NCBI GenBank assembly: GCA_963719415.1
Contig: OY970383.1
Coordinates: 806,001 to 870,000, forward strand
Origin: JAPLIS01 sp963719415
GTDB lineage: Bacteria > Babelota > Babeliae > Babelales > Vermiphilaceae
Length of the DNA: 64,000 nucleotides
Direction of reading: 5' to 3'
This document shows, one piece after another, positions 8,322-16,237 of this stretch. Under the pieces are notes generated by a model. It saw only the letters and a program-made list of their open reading frames with translations, had not been told where the DNA came from and made no database searches. Position numbers and translations under genes: made by a program. Position 1 is the first letter of the stretch. Each line of letters starts with the position of its first letter.

Positions 8322-10388
8322 CTATTTTTTCTTATCGGGAGTTTTTTCAGCTACTTCGATCAAGCATTCAACCTGATCATCTGGCAACCAAGCATCAAAA
8401 CCATCTACAACAAATCCACACTCAAATCCGGTATTAACTTCTTTAACAGATTTTTTCTCTCGCTGTAAACTTTTAATAATGCCTTCACCAATTTTTTTAT
8501 TTTTTCTTAAAACATTAACATGGCCACCAACAACAAATCGACCTTCTTTGACATAAGAACCAGCGATGACGCCGATATTTTTAATATCAAAAACACGAAG
8601 AACCGTTGCTTGCCCAACGCGTGTTAATACTTTTTTAACTGCTACGGCTTTTTTAGTCAATAATTCAAGATTTTCAAGCAACTTATAAATGATATCATAC
8701 AAATAGATAGTTATACCGTGCTGATGCGCCAATAACGATGCATTTGGTTCAACTTTAACGTGCAATCCTATAATACTTGCATCAATATTTATCGCCAACT
8801 GAACGTCACTTTCTGTTATACCACCAACCATAGCTGATGCAACATTTAGGCCAATATTTTCTTTGCGTGACAACTGCGCTATAGAATCTAAAAGAGCCTC
8901 TTTTGAAGAATTTGTATCCGTTTTTATAATAAAGGTAGGACTGCCTTCTTTTTTTATGCCTGTATACCCAGGAGATGAAAGCATCTCTTTTTTTGATCTA
9001 CGAGCTAAATATTCATTTTTCGCTACAACTTCAAAAGAATCGCCGACATTAGGCAATAACTCAAAACCTGCTATTCTAACAGGGATGCTTGGTTTTGCCT
9101 CTTTAAGGCTATTGCCATGCGAATCAACGATAGAAATTACTTTTCCCATTGCATTACCCGCAATAAAATAATCTCCTATATGAATGGTTCCTTGCTGGCT
9201 AATTATAGTGGCTACCTGTCCGTAACCTTTTTCAACACCAGATTCTAGCACAAAACCCGTAGCAAGACCTGTATCTATAGCTTTCAATTCCATTAATTGC
9301 GCTTGCAAAGCAATCATTTCAAGCAGCTCACTTACTCCATTGCCAGTTTTTGCAGAAATAGGAATGCATACTGCATCGCCACCCCATTCTTCAGGCGTAA
9401 CTCCGTGCTGAGCAAGTTCACGTTTAACCACATCAATGCGAGACTTATCGACTTTATCCATTTTATTTATTGCCACGATGATAGGAACATGCATAGAAAG
9501 GGCATGCTTAATTGCTTCTACTGTTTGAGGCATAACGCCATCATCTGCAGCAATAAGCAAAACAACGATATCAGCAATCCGCACTCCACGTTTTCTCATT
9601 TTTGAAAATGCTTCATGCCCCGGAGTATCTAAAAAAACAATATTGCCTTGCTCTGTCTTAGCTTCATAAGCGCCAATATGTTGTGTAATTCCACCCTTTT
9701 CTTTCATGGCCACCCGAGACTTACGAATAAAATCGAGCAACGTAGTTTTACCATGATCTACATGCCCTAAAATAACCACAATAGGCAATCGCTCTATAGA
9801 GGTTGTATTATTTTTAGCTTTTTCTAAAAAATCATGCGTGGTATTGGCTACTTCTGACGCTTGAGGAATAAGTGGTTCAAAATTATAATGCTTGGCCAGA
9901 GAACGAATGACACTTTCTGATAAAAATTTATTTTTTTCAGCAACAATACCCATTTTCAAAAGTGTTATAATAAGATCACTAACAGAAACATGAATTTTAT
10001 GAGCCAAATCAGCAACGCTCATTTCTTGTACAACAACCTTTAAAGAAGCTGGTTCTGCTTTTGCTTTTTCCGCTTCTGCTTTTAATTTTTCTTCTTTTGG
10101 GCTTAGCTGTGAACGTATTTTTTCTTCATTACGTTCTTCATGACGTTCTGTGTTTTTTTCTTTTTTGTCGTTATTTTTAACGATATCGCGCTGATGTTGC
10201 ATATGGTCTGGAGTATGATTCTTTTTAGAGGATTCTTGAAATGTACTTAAAGTTTTTTTTAATAAATTAATAGCTTCATCCTCAATAATAGACATATGGC
10301 TTTTAATATTAAAACCAGCAGCCTGTAAAGTGCTTATAATCTCTTTTGTGGGAATATTATATTGTTTGGAAAATTCGTATACACGCAT
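8322..10388 (-). CDS. infB: Translation initiation factor IF-2
   Basis: GTPase that delivers fMet-tRNA to the 30S subunit. At 688 aa it is short for the family because the N-terminal region is reduced. An IF2_N module lies at 1-50 (MRVYEFSKQYNIPTKEII), a charged Lys/Glu linker at about 55-115, and a second IF2_N-like unit at about 120-170. The G domain carries GHVDHGKTT (208-216), DTPGHE and NKMD, followed by domains II-IV ending near VECLIEVAEK. It lies downstream of nusA on the same strand, the widespread nusA-infB order. The 168-bp gap between them is larger than usual for a tight operon. Confidence 0.97.
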   Translation of the reverse strand: MRVYEFSKQYNIPTKEIISTLQAAGFNIKSHMSIIEDEAINLLKKTLSTFQESSKKNHTPDHMQHQRDIVKNNDKKEKNTERHEERNEEKIRSQLSPKEEKLKAEAEKAKAEPASLKVVVQEMSVADLAHKIHVSVSDLIITLLKMGIVAEKNKFLSESVIRSLAKHYNFEPLIPQASEVANTTHDFLEKAKNNTTSIERLPIVVILGHVDHGKTTLLDFIRKSRVAMKEKGGITQHIGAYEAKTEQGNIVFLDTPGHEAFSKMRKRGVRIADIVVLLIAADDGVMPQTVEAIKHALSMHVPIIVAINKMDKVDKSRIDVVKRELAQHGVTPEEWGGDAVCIPISAKTGNGVSELLEMIALQAQLMELKAIDTGLATGFVLESGVEKGYGQVATIISQQGTIHIGDYFIAGNAMGKVISIVDSHGNSLKEAKPSIPVRIAGFELLPNVGDSFEVVAKNEYLARRSKKEMLSSPGYTGIKKEGSPTFIIKTDTNSSKEALLDSIAQLSRKENIGLNVASAMVGGITESDVQLAINIDASIIGLHVKVEPNASLLAHQHGITIYLYDIIYKLLENLELLTKKAVAVKKVLTRVGQATVLRVFDIKNIGVIAGSYVKEGRFVVGGHVNVLRKNKKIGEGIIKSLQREKKSVKEVNTGFECGFVVDGFDAWLPDDQVECLIEVAEKTPDKKK

Positions 10389-10556
10389 ATTTATTAAACC
10401 ACCTTATCAGGTTATCAAAAAATTTTCAACAACATTACACTATCAATATTATCTAACAATGTTATCCAAACACACTATTCTAAAAACATTATTTCAAAAA
10501 TTAGATTTTTTCACCCAAAAAAAAGAATACAGCTAACCATTAGTGCTTATTACTAT

Positions 10557-11714
10557 TTATTTTGAAAAACTACTATCATTATCGCTATCGCCACCATCAC
10601 TATCTCTATTACTATCACTATCGCTATTGCCATGAACGGCGTTCATCATATCTGAAACAGTAGAACCCGATGAAACTAGCTGAATATCCATGCCCACCAA
10701 ATGAGCTGTTAATTTAATATTTTGACCCATTTTTCCTATTGCCACAGAACGTTGATCGTCGTCAAGCGATACTTTTGCCACCCCATCAACAACTTCAACG
10801 CTATTGATTTCGGCAGGCCTTAATGCATTTTTAATTAACACTTCAACCTTGTCGCTCCACGGTATAATATCTATTTTTTCGCCACTTAATTCTTTTAATA
10901 TTGGCTTAATTCTACTGCCCCCGACGCCCACACATGTTCCTACCGGATCAATATTAACATCATTTGAAAAAACGATAATTTTAGACTTATATCCAGGAAT
11001 TCGAGCAATTTTTTTGATTTCTATTAATTTCTCAAAAAGCTCCGGAATCTCTAACTCAAAAAGTTGTTGTAGAAACTGATCCGAAGTGCGACTTAAAATA
11101 AGTTGGTTGTCGTTTTTAGGCTCCAACAATACTTCTCTCAAAAGAGCACGAATTGAAAAGCCCACAACGCACTTGTCTCCAGGAATTGTGGCTGACTGGG
11201 GCAAAAATGCTAGATTTTCATCAATCTTAACAATCATGCCGCCGCGTTCGCACTTATGAATAACGCCTACAACAATATGACCTTCTTTTGGCTTAAACTG
11301 CTTATGCACAAGAGCGGCTTCGATTTGCCTAATGCTGCTTGCGATCACTTGTCGCGCTTGAAGGATCTCTATTCTTCCGATTTTGCCTTCAAAGGGAAGC
11401 CATACACTTTCTCCTATTTGGGCATCTTGACTCAAGAAACGAGCTTTTTTAAGGCTGATTTGGGCAAATTCATCCTCAACCTCACTCGACAAAGGAACAA
11501 CCTGCTTATGAACCAAAATTGCTATTTCGCCTGTTTTTTTGTCATATTTTACTTGCAACTCTATATCGGGATACTTGCGTTCATAGGCTGCAAGCATTCC
11601 TTTGCAAATAACATCGCTCAGCACATCTCTATTGAGACCTCGATCTTCAACTAGCTCTTCTATTACATCAAAAAGATTCACGGCATCCTTCACTTGGCTC
11701 AGTATACTTGACAA
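10557..11714 (-). CDS. nusA: Transcription termination/antitermination factor NusA
   Basis: RNA polymerase-associated elongation factor, 385 aa. The NusA N-terminal domain is at 1-125 (LNRDVLSDVICKGMLAAYERKYPDIE), an S1 domain at about 135-200, and tandem KH domains at about 230-345 (VGVGGSRIKPILKEL, AIGKMGQNIKLTAHLVG). The start appears to be TTG at 11714 with no strong Shine-Dalgarno sequence, consistent with restrained expression. The last 25 residues are a Ser/Asp/Asn run (GNSDSDSNRDSDGG...) encoded by GATAGY-like repeats, unusual for NusA; acidic C-terminal repeat domains of other NusA types are not present. Followed by infB. Confidence 0.95.
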   Translation of the reverse strand: MSSILSQVKDAVNLFDVIEELVEDRGLNRDVLSDVICKGMLAAYERKYPDIELQVKYDKKTGEIAILVHKQVVPLSSEVEDEFAQISLKKARFLSQDAQIGESVWLPFEGKIGRIEILQARQVIASSIRQIEAALVHKQFKPKEGHIVVGVIHKCERGGMIVKIDENLAFLPQSATIPGDKCVVGFSIRALLREVLLEPKNDNQLILSRTSDQFLQQLFELEIPELFEKLIEIKKIARIPGYKSKIIVFSNDVNIDPVGTCVGVGGSRIKPILKELSGEKIDIIPWSDKVEVLIKNALRPAEINSVEVVDGVAKVSLDDDQRSVAIGKMGQNIKLTAHLVGMDIQLVSSGSTVSDMMNAVHGNSDSDSNRDSDGGDSDNDSSFSK

Positions 11715-11837
11715 TACGCTTATTAGGAGTAAAAAAGAAAAAATAGCAAAAATATACTTGATAAAGAATAGTATAAAATTATTGATTTAGCAAATAGTGT
11801 TGTTAATTTTCACCACGTCTATTTTGTAGCTTAGATT

Positions 11838-11945
11838 TAATTACCCACCATTTTTTTGAAAGCCTATTATTATCTTAATATATAAATATATTTATAATAA
11901 TAATAGATGGATGATTTTTTGTTGGGTAAATCGTCTTTTTTTTTC
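11838..11945. repeat. Long AT-rich inverted repeat upstream of nusA
   Basis: TTACCCA near 11841 and TGGGTAA near 11933 form the outer arms, and CTATTATTAT near 11864 pairs with the ATAATAATAG ending at about 11906. Together they can fold into one long hairpin. It lies about 130 bp upstream of the nusA start on the transcribed strand, so it may be a leader structure. Confidence 0.45.
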
Positions 11946-11998
11946 GTAGGGCCGGCTCTGGATGGGGGCTATGAAGAATTGAAGGGTGTTGGAAAGTC

Positions 11999-12140
11999 GT
12001 GGGGTAACTGTTGGATAAAATTCCCCCAATATGCTGGCAGCCCGCTCTAGGAGCGGCTTTTCAAGAACCCACTCGCGGAAAGCCGCTCCTAGAGCGGGCT
12101 ATCGTAAAATTGACCTTTTTTTATCCAACAGTTACCCCAC
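11999..12140. repeat. Nested perfect inverted repeats (cruciform-like)
   Basis: Outer arms: GTGGGGTAACTGTTGGATAAA at 11999-12019 is the exact reverse complement of 12120-12140 (21 bp). Inner arms: 12039-12060 (AGCCCGCTCTAGGAG...) is the exact reverse complement of 12079-12100 (22 bp), with an 18-nt loop. Each inner arm also contains its own small hairpin (CCGCTC TAG GAGCGG). The segment is far more GC-rich than its surroundings. Confidence 0.9.
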
Positions 12141-12172
12141 AGTTATCCCACGCTTATCCCACACTTATCCAA
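12118..12172. repeat. Five 11-bp iterons
   Basis: Exact 11-bp periodicity: TTTTTATCCAA, CAGTTACCCCA, CAGTTATCCCA, CGCTTATCCCA, CACTTATCCAA, followed by CACATTGCC. The shared core is TTAYCCMA. The spacing matches about one helical turn, which suggests a protein-binding array. Cores resemble but do not equal the DnaA box TTATCCACA. Confidence 0.8.
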
Positions 12173-12194
12173 CACATTGCCTTTTTTGGAGTTT

Positions 12195-12818
12195 TTATGG
12201 CATTTTGGTCATTTTTATTGCCAAATTGATATCGTTTATAAATGCTTCTAGTGTGTTTTGGTTGCGCATCACATAGGCGGGATGGTATGTTGGTATTATT
12301 TTCTTATCGAAAAAGGGCAAAATAATTCCTCTTTGTTCAGATATTTTTATTTTTTTATCCAAAAGCCCCTCCAGTGCGGCCGATCCGAGGGTGCAGAGTA
12401 CTTTTGGTTGGATAATATCAATTTGATGCAAAAGAAGAAGATTTTTGCATGTTTTCATCTCCAATGGCAGCGGTTTTCTGTTCAAAGGAGGGCGGCACTT
12501 TACTATGTTTGTTATGAATACATCATTGCGATTTATTTCTGTTTTTTCAAATACTTTATCAAGAAATTTTCCTGCTTTTCCTTGAAAAGTAAAACCTGTT
12601 GCGTCTTCATATTTTCCTGGAGCTTCTCCGATAAAAAGCAACAGAGAATCAACATTTCCTTCGCCAAAAACAACATTTTTTCTTCCCATTCCACCAAGCG
12701 GGCACATGATGCATTTTGTGTAAGGTGCATATAGCTGTTGCAAAAGCACCATTTTTTGTTGCTTTTGCAACAGTTTTTTATTTTCAATTTTCATGTTTGT
12801 TTTTTCGTTATGCAACAC
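12195..12818 (-). CDS. Uracil-DNA glycosylase, family 4 (Fe-S type)
   Basis: Removes uracil from DNA to start base-excision repair. The 207-aa length fits the family. It shows motif A GEAPGKYED (catalytic region), the TFQGKAGKFLDK segment, NIVKCRPP, and motif B TYHPAYVMRN. Four Cys (CIMC near residue 38, KCRPP, MKTC) match the 4Fe-4S ligands of the thermophile-type enzymes. The start could be the first ATG or MKIENKK nine codons later. The gene ends at 12195, immediately beside the iteron/inverted-repeat structure. Confidence 0.93.
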   Translation of the reverse strand: MLHNEKTNMKIENKKLLQKQQKMVLLQQLYAPYTKCIMCPLGGMGRKNVVFGEGNVDSLLLFIGEAPGKYEDATGFTFQGKAGKFLDKVFEKTEINRNDVFITNIVKCRPPLNRKPLPLEMKTCKNLLLLHQIDIIQPKVLCTLGSAALEGLLDKKIKISEQRGIILPFFDKKIIPTYHPAYVMRNQNTLEAFINDINLAIKMTKMP

Positions 12819-12935
12819 TTTGCGTTCAACTAGCCCAAAAATATCATGTTGCTTTTTTAGGAAATTGACTACAATTGCAACATTTTTGTTTTTTCAATAG
12901 TTTTTATGTTTTTTATTTTTATGTTTATTTTTTTG

Positions 12936-14363
12936 TTAAGCTTGGTGATATTGTTGTAAGAAAGCAGACCATGTATGTGTTAAATCAGAGAAGTATGAAG
13001 GGTGTATATTGCGTTCTGGAAAATAGATAGAGACTCCTTTTGCTGACGATAGATTTTTTCCTACTTTGTTGGCGATTATAAATCTTTCTAGACAAGATAT
13101 TCCTGCTTTTAAGGATATTTTTAGACTATTTTTTATATTATTTTCATTTTCGGTATTTGTTAATTGAAATAAATATATATTTTTTTCTAAGTTGGATAAT
13201 AGGTTGTGTAGATCTATGTAACTTGGTTCGTCAAAATGGGTACAAAATTCTTTGTTGTGACTAAGCCATATGGCCTTTTTAACGCTATTGTTTTTTTGTT
13301 GTTGAAGCGCTTGGGTTAGCAACGTAGCAATTTCATGTATGATTGGTTTTAATTTATTTACATTACTGAGGCTGACTGCTGATTGAGCAAAGTCTTCTGT
13401 AATATTGCTGTATGCTATTTCATATGCATTTACGATATGTTGGGCAAATTCTTTTGGTGTTATTGTTTGTGTGGCAAAGGGAGCAAGTACTTCATCATAG
13501 GCCCAGCCGGTCCCTAATTCTACTTCGCATGATCCTACCATGATGTCTGCATACTCTTGAGTTAGCGTTGCCATTTCGTACATCATCATAAGGCATGCAT
13601 CAAAACCGAGAAGGCTTATTTTTTTACCCTTTAAAATATCATTTTTAATTGTTTGTAATGCAAATACGAGCTTTGTGTTGTTGAGATAATTTCCTGTGGT
13701 ATCATCCCAACAGATGCCTCGCTGCTGGAATCGCCTATCAATAAGATCAATAAATCCAATAGTTCGATCAAGTTCGAATTTATTGTTTGCGGGATTAAAT
13801 AAAAATAAATTGGTTGGGTTAAAAATATATCCTCGGGAAGGATTAAGAATACCACATCCATGGTTCCAGAATATGAGAGCATATTCGTCTGCTGGAAAAT
13901 TAGTAAATCCCCATCGGCATGCCGATATTAGAGTGTCTGGACTACCGCTATCCATTGATTGAGATAGGTCGTCGTGTGCATTGAGATGGATAATTTTATT
14001 TTTTTCAATATAATATCTTCGAGTAATTTTGTTGTTATTGCTTATTTTTATATCAAGATGTACTAATATATTGATATGTTCGGTTGAACCTATTGAAGCC
14101 ATTTGCTTGATGTTTCTGACTGCGAAATTACGTAAATCATTGTCCGCTGACATATATACCATAATTGTCCACTTTCTTTTGCTTTTTAGTGAACGAGTTC
14201 TTGTTGTGCTTTTTTTGTTAATAAAAAATAGGCTTTGGTCGCAGGTGATGCTGTCTAATTCGCTAAGAAGATCTGGGAATAATGGATGAGTAGTAGAGTA
14301 AAAAATTAAATTAGTGAATAATAGAAAAGTTTTAAATAAGCAATAAGTGTATTTTTGTTTCAC
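12936..14363 (-). CDS. Secreted clostripain-family (C11) cysteine protease
   Basis: A 475-aa protein with an N-terminal signal peptide (residues 1-28, KTFLLFTNLIFYSTTH). A peptidase C11 domain follows: KWTIMVYMSADNDL (64-77), the catalytic His in FWNHGCG (His168), and the catalytic Cys in LLGFDACLMMMYEMA (Cys257), then VGSCEVELGTGWAYDEVL. Both members of the dyad are intact. Clostripain-like proteases cleave after Arg/Lys or Asp and are often self-activating. The signal peptide places it outside the cytoplasm, so it may act on host proteins or in envelope processing. It lies 62 bp downstream of the comEC-like gene on the same strand. Confidence 0.87.
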   Translation of the reverse strand: MKQKYTYCLFKTFLLFTNLIFYSTTHPLFPDLLSELDSITCDQSLFFINKKSTTRTRSLKSKRKWTIMVYMSADNDLRNFAVRNIKQMASIGSTEHINILVHLDIKISNNNKITRRYYIEKNKIIHLNAHDDLSQSMDSGSPDTLISACRWGFTNFPADEYALIFWNHGCGILNPSRGYIFNPTNLFLFNPANNKFELDRTIGFIDLIDRRFQQRGICWDDTTGNYLNNTKLVFALQTIKNDILKGKKISLLGFDACLMMMYEMATLTQEYADIMVGSCEVELGTGWAYDEVLAPFATQTITPKEFAQHIVNAYEIAYSNITEDFAQSAVSLSNVNKLKPIIHEIATLLTQALQQQKNNSVKKAIWLSHNKEFCTHFDEPSYIDLHNLLSNLEKNIYLFQLTNTENENNIKNSLKISLKAGISCLERFIIANKVGKNLSSAKGVSIYFPERNIHPSYFSDLTHTWSAFLQQYHQA

Positions 14364-14425
14364 TGCAGCTCCTTTTTTCTAACTATATAATTTATTGTAA
14401 TTTATTACTTGCTATTCTATTTTAT

Positions 14426-15679
14426 TTATTTCAGTTTAATCAATATTTTTGTATAATGAGTCTGCTTTGTTGAGTATAGATTAGCTATTAGCGCGAGAGC
14501 GAAAGTAAGTGCAAAGCTTAATTGAAAATCTAAAAAAAATATTTGTATGGGATTGCATACAACAACATACAGGGTGACAAGAGTAAGGATATGAAGAAAA
14601 TGTATAGGAATTTTTAATAAATTGCATACTGTATATAAAAAAAATGAATAAAAAGCGCGCAGAAAAGATATTGAAGACCAGCTAAACATGAGATAAATAG
14701 AGCACAGAGTCAGCATGCATATCTGTTTAAAGAAAAAAGGCAAAGGGAAAAGGCGAAAAAGGATAAGCCAAATAAAAGTAAAAATAGTAAGGTGAAGTCC
14801 TGATCTTGCAAGGTAGTGAGATATTCCCCATTGTCTAAACTTTTGAACAAAAGGTTGAATATTATTTTTTACTAATACTTTATTGCCTAAAAACAGAGAT
14901 GAAAATAGAGCAAAGCTTTTGTGAGGCATTTTGCAGCGTATTCGCTCTAAAATTAGATATTTGGTTTCAGAGATCCATCGCATAAAAGAATAGTTAGGGC
15001 GTTGTTTTATTATAATATTATTTTGAGTCAAAAATACGCTGGCACTAATATTTTTTTTAATAAGATAAAAAAGAAATGACGGGTTGTTAGGTTTTTTTAT
15101 TATTATATTTTCTAATGTTATAGTATCAGAAACTTTACAGAGCGTTTTAAATGGAGAATAAATTTGAATATGTATATTTTTGGGTTTTTTTGTTTCTATA
15201 TTAATCGTTTTTATATCATTTATTTCTAGGCCTGCTGCTTCTATATTCGTTATCTCTATACTCGTAACAGAGAGCGTGATACACTCTTTTATTCTCTGAT
15301 ATTTTCCCATTGATTCGATGTCTGTTATCGTTCCGGAAATTGAGCATGTTTTATTCTGATATTGATCGTAAAAGTGTTGATATTTTTGTTGTTGTTGTTT
15401 GTAGTTTATGTTGCCAGCTATAAAGCTAATGAGCAATATGCTGGTTTGGATAGTTATTTTTTTTGATAACAGGTCTGTTTTAGCTTTAATATTTATATAA
15501 GATAGTGTGCCAGTTAACACAATGGCGAATAACGAAAAGCCATAGAGTAGCCATGTTACATAATTATTCTCTATACATTTGCCCGCGATAATGCCGAAAA
15601 TAAAAAAACAGGTTATACCAAAAATAATATGTATATTTGGCTGAATAAAGTGGCTGGGTAGTGATTTTATTATAGACAT
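14426..15679 (-). CDS. ComEC/Rec2-type membrane protein lacking its C-terminal nuclease domain
   Basis: A 417-aa polytopic protein. The N-terminus has two or three membrane helices, followed by a soluble OB-like DUF4131 region (about 100-230). The start of the competence domain carries the family signature (FRQWGISHYLARSGLHLTIF) and several further helices. Full ComEC proteins (700-800 aa) continue with more helices and a metallo-beta-lactamase-like domain. Here the frame ends after FALALIANLYSTKQ and only 62 bp separate it from the next gene, so that domain is absent rather than displaced. In competent bacteria ComEC is the DNA-uptake channel. The truncated form may be a relic or a functional short version. 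Confidence 0.8.
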   Translation of the reverse strand: MSIIKSLPSHFIQPNIHIIFGITCFFIFGIIAGKCIENNYVTWLLYGFSLFAIVLTGTLSYINIKAKTDLLSKKITIQTSILLISFIAGNINYKQQQQKYQHFYDQYQNKTCSISGTITDIESMGKYQRIKECITLSVTSIEITNIEAAGLEINDIKTINIETKKPKNIHIQIYSPFKTLCKVSDTITLENIIIKKPNNPSFLFYLIKKNISASVFLTQNNIIIKQRPNYSFMRWISETKYLILERIRCKMPHKSFALFSSLFLGNKVLVKNNIQPFVQKFRQWGISHYLARSGLHLTIFTFIWLILFRLFPLPFFFKQICMLTLCSIYLMFSWSSISFLRAFYSFFLYTVCNLLKIPIHFLHILTLVTLYVVVCNPIQIFFLDFQLSFALTFALALIANLYSTKQTHYTKILIKLK

Positions 15680-15951
15680 ATCTAGATATAAGTATCGTGT
15701 TTTTGGTGACTTATTTGTTAATAAAAATTGGTGATTTTAACTTTAAAATAAGAAAATGGAGCAATAATCATATTTTATAATAATAGATATTTTAAAAAAT
15801 GTAATTATTCTTTGATAGATAATTTTTATTATCATAGCCCAGCGTCGACTGTTTTCAGAATATTTTTGAGTAACATTAGGCCATGCTTTATACTTTGTTA
15901 AAATAAGATCAATTGGGCGAGATAAAAGAACGCAGAAGAGCAGGATTAATC

Positions 15952-16095
15952 ATGATGTATGTTAGTTTTTTAACTATGCACAATAAATTTAAACTTGTAT
16001 TGCTTATTTTGTGTACTTCGCAAATATTATTTCCTGCCGCCGTCCGACGCCCGCTACAGACTGCCTGTTATTATCAGGGACCATCATGTTTTTAA
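15952..16095 (+). CDS. Possible short secreted peptide
   Basis: The 47-aa frame from ATG 15952 has AGGA about 9 bp upstream and a signal-peptide-like segment (KLVLLILCTSQILFPAAV), followed by a short Cys-containing tail. A Pribnow-like TATACT lies upstream near 15890. No family recognised. It could be a real micro-protein or the remnant of a larger secreted gene. Confidence 0.3.
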   Translation: MMYVSFLTMHNKFKLVLLILCTSQILFPAAVRRPLQTACYYQGPSCF

Positions 16096-16237
16096 TAGCT
16101 TTATTTTGCAGATTCTTATATGATTTAAAATTAGTTTAGTCTATAGAAAAATTGGTTTATAGAGATAAAATCAATAAGAGATGCTATTAATAAAAAAGAG
16201 AGTTAATTAAAAAATAGAGCTAGTAAACAAACTATAT

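Noticed and set aside
12118..12172. DnaA-box cluster
   Set aside because: Cores TTATCCCAC and TTATCCAAC resemble TTATCCACA, but none matches exactly and dnaA is not in the window; kept only as a hypothesis under the iteron finding.
12011..12276. Two overlapping plus-strand ORFs through the iteron region
   Set aside because: They merely translate the inverted repeats and 11-bp iterons (SYPTVIPRLSHTYPT) and run into the antisense of the glycosylase gene.
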